Positions 9,205 through 18,489 of a DNA stretch of 33,490 bases are shown in pieces. Position numbers and translations under genes: made by a program. Each line of letters begins with the position of its first letter. Position 1 is the first letter of the stretch. Source of the DNA: Penaeus vannamei (taxonomy: Eukaryota > Arthropoda > Malacostraca > Decapoda > Penaeidae); the NCBI RefSeq assembly GCF_042767895.1, contig NC_091550.1, positions 44,391,624 through 44,425,113 on the forward strand, in the 5' to 3' direction. The notes beneath the pieces are model-generated. The model was not told the DNA's origin. It saw only the letters and a program-made list of their open reading frames with translations, and ran no database searches.

Positions 9205-9415
9205 TGACGACGGAGAAGGAGGAGGAGGAGATACGAGAAATGAAAGAGGGAAGAAGAGAAGGAGAAAAGCTGGAAGAGAGAGGGAGAAGGGAGGGGATGG
9301 ATGAAAGGAAGAAAGAGAGAAGAGAAGAGAAATGAAGAGAGATGAGAAGAGAAATGAAGAGATAGAAGGAGAGGAGAGGAGAGAGAGAAAGTTGACTCGA
9401 TAGATAGACGGATAG
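9205..9415. repeat. Polypurine GA tract
   Basis: GAGAAG/AAGAGA imperfect repeats on the plus strand. Confidence 0.8.
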
Positions 9416-9424
9416 ATAAAAGGG

Positions 9425-9660
9425 GCGGAGGGGGTCGTGAGCTGAGTCACCGGCAGCGAGGTGGTGCAACAAGGTGCAGATCAATGGTTGCAGAGACGAC
9501 GAGCTGCTTGTAGGGCGCGCGCCTTGTAGGGCCGGGGGGCGTCCGCAGGTGCCAATCGCGCTCGTCGGAGGGGCGCGGGGTGGGCGTGCGACATCGGGCG
9601 GCCTCTCTCGCGCGTTCATTCAGTCGCTCGTCCGTTGGTTCGTTCATTCAGGTTTTGCTT
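9425..9660. promoter_or_regulatory. CpG-rich unique patch with ARE-like element
   Basis: GC-rich unique DNA contains GCTGAGTCAC at 9441-9450, identical to the decamer at 6320-6329, followed by a dense CpG segment (9500-9610). No exon can be assigned. Confidence 0.3.
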
Positions 9661-9714
9661 TCATTCGCTGGGAAATGTGCTGTGTCATGGAGGAAGAGAG
9701 TACATGCCTATTCT

Positions 9715-9875
9715 CTTTTTTTTTTTTTTTTTTTTTGTCTTCCTTTTTGGGGTCTCTATTTCTTTCTTTCTCTTCTCTTCTTCTTCTTCTTCTCTCTTCT
9801 TCTCTCTTCTCTCTCTTCTCTCTCTCTCTCTCTCTCTTCTCTCTTCTCTCTTCTCTTCTCTCTTCTCTCTCTTCT

Positions 9876-9943
<68 letters not shown>

Positions 9944-10160
9944 CCTCTCCCTCTCCCTTCTCCCTTCCTTCTCCTCTCCTCTCCCTCTCCTCTCCCTCCC
10001 TCCTCTCTTCCCTCCCTCTCTCTCTCTCCCTCTCTCTCTCTCCTCTTCTCTCCCTCCCCTTCCCTCTCATCTCCCTCCCTCCCCTCTCTCTCTCTCCCTC
10101 CCTCCCTCTCTCTCTCTCCCTCCCTCTCCTCTCTCTCTCTCCCTCTCTCCCCTTTCACCC
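9715..10160. repeat. Poly-T and (CT)n / CCCT polypyrimidine array
   Basis: A T-run of about 21 (9716-9737) leads into TTC, TCTCTTC, nearly pure CT (9880-9938) and CCCT-type units. Confidence 0.95.
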
Positions 10161-10209
10161 CCGTCCATTCTCAGTCATGTGTGTCCTTTGTTTCAGAGAC
10201 TCCTCATAA

Positions 10210-10440
10210 TTTCCATCCCGCCCCTCCCTCACTCACCCTTTTTCTTCTTCCTTCCCCCTTCGCCTTCTCGTCTCCCCTTCCCCTTCCCTTCCTCTCTCCC
10301 TCACCCTCCTCTTCCTCTCCCTTTCTTCCCCTTCATTCTCTCCCTCCCCTTCCCTCTCTCCCTCCCCTTCCTCCTCCTCTCCTGTTCCTCTCTTCCCCCT
10401 TCCCCCTCCCTCTTCCCGCCCTCCCACATTTTTTTTCCCC
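10210..10440. repeat. C-rich polypyrimidine tract
   Basis: CCTTCC/CTCCC imperfect units. Confidence 0.75.
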
Positions 10441-10464
10441 TCAAGTGGTGAGCATGTGTACCAA

Positions 10465-10660
10465 ATAGGCTCATTCAGACAGAGGAGGAGAAAGATAGAG
10501 GCGGGAGGAAGGGGATGCAGGAGATAAGAAGAGGAAGAAAAGGGAGGAGGAGGAAAAGAAGGCGTAGACGTTAGCAACTGGGAAGAGAGAGAAGAAAGGA
10601 AGGGGATCAAGGGGGAGAACATGAGGTTGGAAAAGGGGGAAAGTGGGAAGTTAGGAAGAG
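10465..10660. repeat. Polypurine tract
   Basis: GAGGAG/GGAAG-rich on the plus strand. This reverses the strand bias of the preceding block. Confidence 0.75.
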
Positions 10661-10800
10661 GTGTGGAAGAAGAGGCACGACATACGAGGTCGAGCGAGGA
10701 CGGAAGGATCCAGAGCAGCTCGCGTGACGGCCTTTCTCCCTCCCGCTCGCTCAGGGGACTCGAGCTGCGTATTTAAAGGGGGGTCAGGGGGTCAGGGGGT
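10661..10800 (+). promoter_or_regulatory. Possible TATA-type core promoter
   Basis: Unique GC-rich sequence is followed by TATTTAAAG at about 10770-10778, then three G-runs separated by TCA. The match to a TATA box is good. No initiator or downstream exon is evident and a (TG)n tract begins 30 bp later, so this is weak. Confidence 0.2.
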
Positions 10801-10802
10801 TG

Positions 10803-10910
10803 GTTTGTGTGTGTGTGTATGTGTATGTGTGTGTGTGTGTGTGTGTGCGTGAAGGTGTGTGTGCGTGTGCGAGTGCGTGTGTGTGTTTGTGTTTGAGAGA
10901 GAGAGAGAAC
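10803..10910. repeat. (TG)n / (TGCG)n microsatellite
   Basis: TG repeats have TATG and GCG interruptions, ending in (GA)n. Confidence 0.9.
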
Positions 10911-11115
10911 ATGTCTTAACTGGTTTGAAACATTACGTTCAATTTCTTTTCATTTGCATCTGTCTCCTTTTATCATTGAGTACACGATACTGCGTTTGTT
11001 TATGTTCATACGTATGTATACCCCTGTGTGCGTATTTTTAAAGGGTTAAACAACAAAACATGTGCATGACATTTTCTCCTCCAGTGATTATTAATATATT
11101 CAAATGGAGATAATC
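10911..11115. other. Unique AT-richer sequence
   Basis: Non-repetitive sequence with no supported ORF or signal. Confidence 0.5.
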
Positions 11116-11600
11116 AAACCCCTCCCCCCACTCCCCCACCCCCCTCAGCCCCTCAAACCTCATCGCCCTCGACCTACTCTGAACCCGCGCCCACCATCCC
11201 CGCCCACCTGTGTGTCACCTGTGCTGCCAGATAGATAGCTCCCCCCTTCTCTTCTCTCTCCCGCCCCCCTTCCTATTGTTGTCTCCTCGCCCCTCTCCGC
11301 TATCTCCCTGCCCCTTTTCCTTCTTTACATGTTCTCCTCCCTCCTTCCCCCTTTTCCTACCTCTTTTCTCTCTCCTCCTCTCCCTCTCTTCCCCTTCTTC
11401 TCAAAGTTCTATCACCGTCTCCCCCTCTTGCTTTCTCTGCCCCCCCTCTCCCATTTCCGCTTCCTCCTCTGCACTCCCTCCCCCTCCCACTTCCACTCCG
11501 CCTTCCCCAACATTTCTCTCGTTTCCCTCCACTCCCTCCTCCCCTCCCCCCTCCCCACCTCACCCCACCACGGAAATCCCGCCAAGCCCCTAGAATCCCG
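11116..11600. repeat. C-rich polypyrimidine-biased block
   Basis: CCCCTCC/CCTTC-rich sequence. Open frames are Pro/Ser/Leu translations. Confidence 0.65.
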
Positions 11601-11639
11601 TGCCTGCGGCGCCCTGGACAGGTTGATCGAGGTCGGAAC

Positions 11640-11830
11640 GCTGGTTCTCTCTTTTTTTCTCTCTCTCTCTTTCTCTCCTTTCCCTTTCTCATTTTCTTTC
11701 TGTGCTTCTCTTTCGGTTTCGCTTTATTTATATCTCCATATTTTTATTTCCCATTCTTTTTTTCTCTCCCTTTCTCTTTCTCTCCCTCTCTCTCCCCTCT
11801 CTCTCCCCCCATCCCCTCCCTCCCTCGGGA
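11640..11830. repeat. CT/TTTC polypyrimidine tract
   Basis: Imperfect CT and TTTC units are interrupted by about 40 bp of AT-rich sequence near 11720-11755. Confidence 0.75.
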
Positions 11831-12005
11831 AGAGTGTGAAAGGCATCCTCCGAAGGCGCAGGATAGCCGCCAGGATACAAGAGGGCGGGGCGGGAGGGGT
11901 GGGGGGTGGGGAGAGGTAAAGAGCTTGGCTGCTTACCACTTGTGGGCTGTCATCACGTTGATTGTTTAATTGCTGTTAATTTCATTTGTTGGTGATTAGC
12001 GTCAT
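11831..12005. other. Unique sequence
   Basis: A G-rich patch (11881-11915) is followed by mixed sequence. No gene. Confidence 0.4.
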
Positions 12006-12200
12006 TCATTCATTCTCTCTCTTGTTTTTTCTTTCTTTCTTTCTCACTTTGTGTCTTTCTCTTTCCTTTTTCTTCTCTTTCACCTACACCACCCTTCCTC
12101 CTACACCACCCTTCCTCCTCTCCCTACCCCTGCTTCTTCCTTCCCCTTCTTCCTCTCCTCCCTACTTCTCTTTCCTCTCTCTCCCTTGGGTCTTATATCC
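12006..12200. repeat. Polypyrimidine tract with CACCCTTCCTCCTACAC duplication
   Basis: The element CACCCTTCCTCCTA occurs twice in tandem near 12086-12120, inside CT-rich sequence. Confidence 0.65.
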
Positions 12201-12530
12201 TTTTACCTCTAGATTTTCCCCTGTTTATGTTACTCTTCCCAAGATCTTGTTATCCCATTTTTAATCCTGTTTTCCCAGGTAGTCCTGTAGAGGCATTCTC
12301 TCGGAGCTAAACTCATCAAACTCCTTTTTATGAACTTTAATAAAGTGTGAGAAATGTTGCGGTCTCGTTCCGAAGGCGTTTGACACGTGGAACATGGCAG
12401 AACGTGTTTTAAACTCGTTGACAGGTGGAGCAGGTTGATTAGGGGCCTATCCCATTTCATTTTTTTTCTTTTGTTTATGTATTTTATTCTGTATATTTTT
12501 TCATTCCCTGTTGTTGTTTGTTAATGTGTC
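12201..12530. other. Unique low-repeat stretch
   Basis: This is one of the few ordinary-looking stretches. An AATAAA hexamer lies at 12339-12344. The minus strand has a 76-codon frame (12230-12460) of natural composition, but I recognise no domain, so it is not called as a gene. Confidence 0.45.
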
Positions 12531-12800
12531 GTGTTTTTTTTTCTTCCTTTTCCTACGCTTTTACCTTTACTACCCTGCCTATTCCTCGCCCTCAAGCCCC
12601 CTTTTCCCTTTCTTTATTTTCTCCGATCCCCCTACTCTCTCACCACCTCTTCTTTCTTTACTTTACTTTACATGTCCTTCCTTTCGTCTTTTTCCATCCC
12701 CTCTTTGTTTTTTATTTTTCCTTCTTTCCCTTCTTGTGTTTTTAATCCTCCTTCCTCTCGTTATATTATTGTTCCTCCCTGCCCCTCCCCCTTCCTTTAA
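12531..12800. repeat. Polypyrimidine-biased tract
   Basis: T/C-rich imperfect repeats (TTTCC, CTTTACTTTAC) end in a short A-run. Confidence 0.65.
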
Positions 12801-12879
12801 AAAAACAACCGAGAGGAGGAACAAAGAAACAAAAAGTCTTCCAGTTCTTCCATGGCTGAGAGGAGCATGAGTCACCCCT

Positions 12880-13045
12880 GCGGCCCCCTCCCTCCTCCCT
12901 CCTCCTCCCTCCTCCCCCCTTTCTCCTCCTCGACCCCCTCCTCCTCCCCTTCCTCCTCGTCTCCCCCTCCCCTCCTCGTCCTCCTCTTCTGCTTCCTCCC
13001 TCCCCCTCTTCCTCCCCTTCTACCCCTCCCCCTCCCCCTGTGGGT
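12880..13045. repeat. (TCC)n / CCCCTCC tract
   Basis: Imperfect TCC trinucleotides and CCCCT units. Confidence 0.85.
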
Positions 13046-13194
13046 CGCTCTGTTATGATGACTCTTAGGGCGAGCCTTACCTGCTCGCCCGTCTGCCTCG
13101 CTTCCCTCGCCGGTACTGTGGGATTTTCTTTGTTATTTGTTCATTCATTTGCTTGCGTGGTTCTTATTACTTAGTTTTTTATCCTTTTAGCTTG

Positions 13195-13274
13195 GTCTAT
13201 TTCTCCTCTCTTCTCTTTCTTTTTTTTCCTCTTTCCTTCCCTCCCTCTGTCTTTTTCTTTTATTTATTTTTTTC

Positions 13275-13316
<42 letters not shown>

Positions 13317-13345
13317 TTCTCTCTTTCTCTCTTTCTCTTTCATTC
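13195..13345. repeat. (CT)n / CTTT polypyrimidine tract
   Basis: Nearly pure CT with CTTT interruptions at 13277-13340. Confidence 0.9.
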
Positions 13346-13562
13346 GCGTGGGCATGCCTACCTGTACGTAACGAACCAAAAAAGAGAATGGAAGCCTACG
13401 ACAGAGAAAGAACGCAGCAGTAAACGCCCTCGCCGCTTAGTACTGGAGGCAAAGGTTAGAATTGAACAGTTGCCGAGTGCCAGTTGTCGCTGGAACTTTC
13501 TCTTAATTGTTGCTGTGAAAGTGACCTTTCTAGCTGAGGCTGTTAAGCGTTGGGACCTTGTC
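13346..13562. other. Unique sequence
   Basis: About 200 bp without repeats, with no supported ORF or splice pair. Confidence 0.5.
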
Positions 13563-13800
13563 GTGGTGCCAGAGAGAGAGAGAAGGGAGAGGAGGGAGGG
13601 AGGGAGAAATGGAAGAGGGAGGGAGGCAGGGAGTGAGAGGGAGGGAGGGAGGGGACGGAGTGAGTTCTTTGTTTTAGGGATGGAGAGATAGAGAGAGATA
13701 TATGGGTGCGTATGCGTATATATATAGTGAGAGAAAAGGAGAGTGAGTGAGTGGGTGAATGAGTGAGAGAGAGAGAGCGAGAGCGAGAGAGACAGACAGA
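13563..13800. repeat. Polypurine GGGA/GA tract with short (TA)n
   Basis: GGGAGGGA-rich (13590-13655), then GAGATATA and TATATATA (13695-13726), then GAGT/GA units (13740-13795). Confidence 0.8.
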
Positions 13801-14207
13801 CTGGGACACTTAGAGTAAAAACGAGGATCGGTTTCAGTTCGTAGTGCGCTGATGAAGAGCCATATTGCTTGATTAAGACCAGGGCAAAGAGCGCGAGCTA
13901 CGTTGCGCCACCGGAGGAGAGCAGCGAGGTTCTCCTTTTACTTTTTTTCTCTCTCTCTTTTTTCCTTTTCGTTTCGGACCAGATGTCTCAGTAGCTCGAC
14001 GAAAAGGGGGAGGGGGAGGGGGGCTAGTGGGCAGACCTTTGGAGGGAAATTGAAGGGAGTTGAGTTGAGAGAAGTGTTTAGACGCACGATGAAGATCGGA
14101 GAAGAAAGGAGGAGGAAGGAGGGAAAGACAGAATAGAAAATAAGTGAAAGCGAAGAATTAAGAGAGAATTAAGAAGAGAGAGGGAGAGAAGCAAGAGGGG
14201 AGGAAGG
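13801..14207. other. Unique sequence grading into purine-rich DNA
   Basis: Mixed sequence (13801-13930), a short CT tract (13940-13965), then G/A-rich DNA from 14000. No gene is called. Confidence 0.45.
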
Positions 14208-14290
14208 GAGCGGCGTCGCCAACGGACCCTGGGTCGCGGCGCGCTCAGCGTGGCGGCCACTCTGGGGTCACTGTCACGCCGGGGTACTTT
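14208..14290 (+). promoter_or_regulatory. CpG-rich patch upstream of a candidate exon
   Basis: Dense CpG unique sequence (GGCGTCGCC, TCGCGGCGCGC) immediately precedes an ATG and a consensus splice donor. It is consistent with a CpG-type promoter, but no initiator or TATA element is convincing. Confidence 0.2.
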
Positions 14291-14292
14291 TT

Positions 14293-14337
14293 ATGACGAG
14301 TTTGTTGAGACAAAAGCTTGCTCCTCAAAGGGATGAG
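14293..14337 (+). CDS. Candidate 15-codon 5' coding exon, unknown gene
   Basis: An ATG at 14293 opens a 15-codon segment, MTSLLRQKLAPQRDE. It ends exactly on a codon boundary at a near-perfect donor, GAG|GTAAGTGAG (intron start 14338). A CpG-rich patch lies directly upstream. Against it, the base at -3 is T, which is weak initiation context, codon choice shows no strong third-position bias, and the downstream intron would contain a 125-bp (CT)n block. No family is recognised. The exon could equally be partly 5'UTR, or the donor could be chance. A fortuitous nonamer of this quality is expected only about once per few such windows. Confidence 0.2.
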
Positions 14338-14346
14338 GTAAGTGAG
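14338..14346 (+). other. Consensus splice donor (candidate)
   Basis: GTAAGTGAG follows GAG and matches the metazoan donor consensus at all intronic positions. Confidence 0.3.
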
Positions 14347-14480
14347 AACTGCCTCTCTCGGGTCCGCCGCGGCCGGACGTCACGCTGGCCCGCGCCTCCC
14401 TGGCGGACCGGGAACGGCTCCTGGCCACTCTGTCGCGACGGTGCTCGTGTACTCGCTGTTCGTCTTGGGTTTTGGTTCTG

Positions 14481-14614
<134 letters not shown>

Positions 14615-14747
14615 CTCTCTTCCCCTTCCTCCCTCTCTTCCTCTCCCTTCCTCTCCCTCCCTCTCCCTCCTTACCTCCTCCCATCCCACATCTCCCTCAC
14701 CATTTCCCCCCCTCTCTCTCCTCAACAAGCACCATGCGGAAGTTGGA

Positions 14748-14760
14748 GGGGGGGGGGGGG
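14748..14760. repeat. G homopolymer (13)
   Basis: A run of 13 G. Its length is likely to be unreliable in any assembly. Confidence 0.9.
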
Positions 14761-14790
14761 TATAGGGACGTCAGATAAGGCTACTGTTGC

Positions 14791-14847
14791 CCTGACAACA
14801 GACGGCTGTTGTCAGGATTCATGTCCTCCCGTTGTCAGTGTTGTCAG
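14791..14847. other. Hairpin plus cluster of TTGTCAG heptamers
   Basis: CCTGACAACAG (14791-14801), a 4-nt loop and the exact reverse complement CTGTTGTCAGG (14806-14816) form a perfect 11-bp stem. Two more direct TTGTCAG copies follow at 14832-14838 and 14841-14847. Together there are four copies of the heptamer (one inverted) in 57 bp. Confidence 0.85.
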
Positions 14848-14850
14848 TAG

Positions 14851-15100
14851 AATCGTGAGGTGTGAGTACTGGAGCCCCGCTTGCTCCCTGCTCTTGCATG
14901 TCCTCACATACGCATTTCCCTTACCCTGTGTGTGTGTGTGTTTTTTTTTTTCTATTTATATGCTCTTCCATTTTATAGGCCTATTTTTTCGCCACTCCCC
15001 TCAGATGCTCGTCTCTTCTTCCTCTTTGGCATTTTATTTCGAAACGTTTCTCGTGTTTTGTAAACCTTTTCCTTCCTGCAGCCTCACGTTTCCTCGGCCT
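14851..15100. other. Unique sequence with short TG and T runs
   Basis: Non-repetitive apart from a (TG)6/T-run at 14929-14951. No gene. Confidence 0.5.
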
Positions 15101-15168
15101 CGCCTTTCCCCTCTCTTGCCTTTCCCCTCTCTCGCCTTTCCCCTCTCTCGCCTTTCCTTCCCCTCGCC
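15101..15168. repeat. 16-bp pyrimidine minisatellite
   Basis: The unit YGCCTTTCCCCTCTCT starts at 15101, 15117, 15133 and 15149 with an exact 16-bp period, and a fifth partial copy starts at 15165. The minus strand therefore reads as a periodic Arg/Gly/Glu/Lys peptide, which is an artefact. Confidence 0.92.
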
Positions 15169-15229
15169 TGCCCTCCGTGACTAATGCCTTCCTTGCCTGC
15201 CTTTCCAAGTCCCTGCCCAGGACTGACTC

Positions 15230-15482
15230 TTCCTTCTTCCTCCTCTTTCTCTTCTTTATGCTCTTCACCCTCTTCCTCCTCGCGATCCTTCTCCGTTTTC
15301 TCCTATTCCTCCTCCTTTTATCCCTCTTTCTCTTGGTGTTGTTTTTCTTCTTACTTTTTCCTCTTTCTTCTGCTCTGTTTTTCGATTTTTTATTGTCCTG
15401 CTTTCCTCCTTCCTCTCCTCCTTATTTCTCTTTCTCTCCCCCCCTTCCCCTTCCCATCCTCCTCCTCCTCCTCCTCCTCCCT
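15230..15482. repeat. TTC/CTC polypyrimidine tract
   Basis: Imperfect TTC/CTC units end in (CTC)n at about 15458-15481. Confidence 0.85.
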
Positions 15483-15585
15483 GTCGACCGCATCGGATTC
15501 AGAGGCGAAGTTTCAGATCCTGCCGCCGTTTTCGACCCACTTCCTGTCCTAAACGTCTCGGCGGAGCGGTTCATTATGTGGAATC
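15483..15585. other. Unique CpG-containing segment between opposite-biased tracts
   Basis: About 100 bp of ordinary composition separates a pyrimidine tract from a purine tract. It is too short to call. Confidence 0.4.
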
Positions 15586-15960
15586 AGGAGGCGAAGGAGG
15601 GAGGAAGAAAGAAAAGAAGGAGAAGTGGAGGGAAGGAAGGAAAGAAGAAAGGAAGGAGAGGTGGGAGGAAGAAAGAAAAGAGGGAGAGAGAGGAAGACGG
15701 GAAAGGGTGGAGGGGAACTAGGAATGAATGAATGAAAGAAAGGAAGAGGGAGGGGAAGGAAGGAGTAATGAAGAAGGAAACGAAGGAAGGGACGGATAAG
15801 AGAAGAGGAAGGCAAGGAGGGATGGGAGATGAAAAGGGAGGGAACAAGAGGACGAGAAGGATGAACCGGAAAAGGAGAGGAGCACGAAGACGACCAAGAG
15901 GGAAGTGAAAGAAACGGGAAGGCGAATGAATGAGATCTCGAAGAAAGGGAAGACGGGGAA
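15586..15960. repeat. Polypurine GGAAGG/GAAAG tract
   Basis: Imperfect GGAAGGA and GAATGAATGAAAGAAAG units over about 370 bp. Confidence 0.8.
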
Positions 15961-15963
15961 GCG

Positions 15964-16018
15964 CGTGACAAGAATGACAGGGATGACAAGAATGACAAGG
16001 AATGACAGGGATGACGAA
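15964..16018. repeat. 9-bp minisatellite ATGACARGR
   Basis: Six near-tandem units of ATGACAAGA/ATGACAGGG type (one 10 bp long), each carrying a TGAC core. A further TTGACAGAG lies at about 16027-16035. Confidence 0.85.
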
Positions 16019-16146
16019 GCAGGAAGGTTGACAGAGACCACGGATTCGGGCGGTGCTGATGAGGGGTGTTGTGCCGGTGTTACTGGTGTTGGTGTTGCCG
16101 GTTGTCGTTGCCACGTGGCTAAGGGTGGCAGAGGTTGCTGCTCGTT

Positions 16147-16240
16147 GGGGTTTTAGAGTCGACTTGTAGTGGTGATGGGGTTTTAGTCGACTTGTAGTGG
16201 TGATGGGGTTTTAGTCGACTTGTAGTGATGACGGGGTTTG
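16147..16240. repeat. 28-bp minisatellite with SalI palindrome
   Basis: GGGGTTTTAGTCGACTTGTA starts units at 16147 (30 bp, carrying an extra AG), 16177 and 16205 (28 bp each). A partial fourth unit starts at 16233. Each full unit contains the palindrome GTCGAC. Confidence 0.92.
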
Positions 16241-16264
16241 TATCGAGAGTGAATTAGTTATGAT

Positions 16265-16435
16265 GGGTTTTGAGAGAGAGAGAAAAGTTACGGTGGATTT
16301 TATTGGTCGTGGAAATACGTGTGATCGGATGTTATTAGTGGAAATAGGAAGAATTTTATTGATAGCGGAAATAGTCATGTTAGGGATTATTAAACGATAG
16401 TGGAGCAAGCGAAAATGGATTTTATCGAGAGGGCA
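16265..16435. repeat. Diverged ATTTTAT / GGAAATA repeat
   Basis: GGATTTTATTG followed by GGAAATA recurs loosely at about 16293, 16350 and 16414. It suggests an old tandem array related in composition to, but not aligned with, the 28-bp units just upstream. Confidence 0.5.
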
Positions 16436-16834
16436 TTTGGCTCCAGCGAGGACGCCGCGAGTGATAGCGAGAACGGACGCCACGGACAGCGACGAGCAAC
16501 GAGCGTCCTTAGTCCGAAGGGGAGGATTCGCAGATCTATCCTTCTACGAGAACGGGCGGCGGGCGGCGTGATGCCCAAGGAGGTCGTTGGCTGGAAGAGG
16601 CTGCGGCGGGAGGAGCGAGGGCGGCGGGAGGATCCGGGGTGGATTTGCGGTGGATTTGTGGAGGGCGTGAGCGATGGGCGGGGCGTGGGGGGCTTACCGA
16701 AGGAGGGGGCGGGAGATAGAGGTAGGAAGTTTGTCTTATTTGTATTTTTAGTTTTTGTTGTGATATTGGTTTGTTTATTTTTGTGTGTTAGTTGTATTTG
16801 TGCGTGTTGTTGTATTTTGGTTTGTCTTGGTTGA
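16415..16834 (+). CDS. Low-confidence ORF, hydrophilic then hydrophobic C-terminus
   Basis: ATG at 16415 in good context (AAAATGG) opens a frame of about 139 residues. The first 50 residues are charged and of ordinary composition, starting MDFIERAFGSSEDAASDSEN and including the basophilic phosphosite-like RRATS. After an Arg/Glu/Gly-rich middle, the last 33 residues (from about 16733) are almost wholly hydrophobic with many Cys, resembling a C-terminal membrane anchor. However, that tail is encoded by a T/G-rich tract that would give Phe/Val/Leu/Cys anyway, and the N-terminal part overlaps a degenerate repeat. No family is recognised. It may be an exon of an unknown gene or a chance frame in a CpG-rich patch. 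Confidence 0.15.
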   Translation: MDFIERAFGSSEDAASDSENGRHGQRRATSVLSPKGRIRRSILLRERAAGGVMPKEVVGWKRLRREERGRREDPGWICGGFVEGVSDGRGVGGLPKEGAGDRGRKFVLFVFLVFVVILVCLFLCVSCICACCCILVCLG

Positions 16835-16864
16835 CTTTTGGAATTTCTGGCTTCTTATCACGAA

Positions 16865-17130
16865 GCCAAATTCCCTTTTCTTCTCCTTTTTCTTGTCTGC
16901 CCTTCCCTTCTTCCCACTCCTCTCCTTATCGCCCCTTTCCTTCTCCTCCTCTCCTGCTCTCCCTTCCCTCTCCTTATTTACCTCCCTTTCGTCGCCTACT
17001 TCTTTCCCCTTCCTCCTCCGTTTCACGTTCCATAATTCTTTCACTTTCCTTCCCTTACTCCCTTCCCCCCTCCCTTGACCTACCTCCCCTTACCTTCCTC
17101 CCTTGACCTACCTCTCCTCCCTCCCGTATC
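16865..17130. repeat. Polypyrimidine tract with 28-bp duplication
   Basis: C/T-rich. CCCTTGACCTACCTC occurs at 17072 and 17100, a 28-bp direct repeat. Confidence 0.75.
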
Positions 17131-17275
17131 ACCTTGACCCCTCTGCCCTCGCTTTTTTACCCAGTACCCACTTCCCCTCTGCGGGTGTCATATGCACTGA
17201 CGCTCATGACAGTTTTCGGTTATTCCTGACTCAGCGTGTGACAACCGAGAGGTCCTCGCTGCCTCTCCGGCGCTT
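17131..17275. other. Unique sequence with ARE-like site
   Basis: Short non-repetitive segment with TGACTCAGC at 17227-17235, shared as a 9-mer (opposite orientation) with 6320-6328 and 9441-9449. Confidence 0.4.
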
Positions 17276-17302
17276 TTTCTTTCTTTCTTTCTTTCTTTCT
17301 TT
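17276..17302. repeat. (CTTT)n microsatellite
   Basis: About six perfect CTTT units. Confidence 0.95.
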
Positions 17303-17455
17303 TGCTATTCATAGGGTCGTTGGGTGTATCGTGGTCATGTTGATTTTTAGGAATTTGTCTTTATTTGGAGTATTTTTTTTAGGAGTTCATTCGTATTGTT
17401 TTGCGTATCTTGGGTTTCATGTTGTTCAGGAAGGGATACGTACTTGTGTGTCTTT
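17303..17455. other. Unique sequence
   Basis: About 150 bp of T/G-richer non-repetitive DNA. No gene. Confidence 0.45.
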
Positions 17456-17700
17456 AATTCTCTCTCCCTTTCTCTCCCATTCCTTTTCTTTCCCATCCTT
17501 TTCCTTCCTTCCGATCAGTTTCCTTCCTCCCTTCCTATCCGTTTCACTCGTTCTCCTTTTCTCTCCCTCCCTCTCCCTCTCCAGTCTCTTCCTCCCTTCC
17601 TATCCTTTTTCCTCCTTTTCCCTCCCTTTTCTATCTCTTTCCCCCCTCCTTCCTTCCATCCTCTCCCTCTCCCTTTCTCTCCCTCTCCCCTTTTTTATCC
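17456..17700. repeat. Polypyrimidine tract
   Basis: CTCCC/TTCC/TTTTCC imperfect units. Confidence 0.75.
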
Positions 17701-17854
17701 ATAAAACAGAGTCTACAGTCCGTATGTGTCGAGGCTGGAGTTTGTTTTCCGACGGCGTGTCTGGCCGTGATGGGGTGGCGGCGGCGGCTCGGCTTTCAGT
17801 GCCCGGCCCGCGTGTTTGTTGGGATAGTGACACTGTCAACCATTTGCTCCCACC

Positions 17855-18180
17855 GCCGCCCTCCTCCTCCTCCTCCTCCTCCTTATTCTTCTCATTCTCC
17901 TACCTCCTACCTCTTCTTCGTCATTCTCATTCTTCTCCTCATTATTATTATTATTCTGCTCATTCTCCTTCTCTCTCTGCTCCTTTTTCCTCATTCTCCT
18001 CTCTCCTCCCTCCTCCTCCTCCTCATATTCTTCCTCTTACCGCCATTTCTCTCGCCCTTCCTTCGTCCCACCATTTCCTCCCTTCTTCTCTCCGGCATTT
18101 GCTTCTTGCACCCCTTCTCCTTCTGCCTCTTCTATCTCCCTTTCTTCGTTTTCTTTTTTCTCCATTTCTTCCCTTCTTGC
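17855..18180. repeat. (TCC)n, (ATT)n and CTC polypyrimidine tract
   Basis: (CTC)n at 17859-17884, (ATT)n at 17941-17956, and TTCTCC/CTCCTC units elsewhere. Confidence 0.85.
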
Positions 18181-18295
18181 TTCCCGCCTCGCCGTTTATA
18201 CCATTGCTCGCAGTGAAATGTATTATGTATTACAAGATAGTCATTTCGTTGCTGTAATCCTTCTTGCTTTGCTGTTTCATCATTCTCTTGTTCTC

Positions 18296-18480
18296 TTGTT
18301 CTCTTGTTTTGCGTCTGTGCGGACGTGCACTATTCCGTGCATGCGGGTGCGTATTTGTGTCTATGCGTGTGCTTATGCATTGTGAACACATACTCATGTG
18401 CGGGTGTCTTTAAGTGTGTCTGTGCGCGTGTCAGTTTTGTGTGTGTGTGCGCGCGCTCGTGTATGCGCATGGATATGGCA
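18296..18480. repeat. Degenerate TG/TGCG-rich region
   Basis: Alternating TG, TGCG and TGTC words without a clean period, like a decayed (TG)n. Confidence 0.55.
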
Positions 18481-18489
18481 CGATAATCG

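Noticed and set aside
12230..12460. 76-codon minus frame of natural composition, considered as a retroelement fragment
   Set aside because: No reverse transcriptase, integrase or other motif is visible, and there are no flanking repeats.
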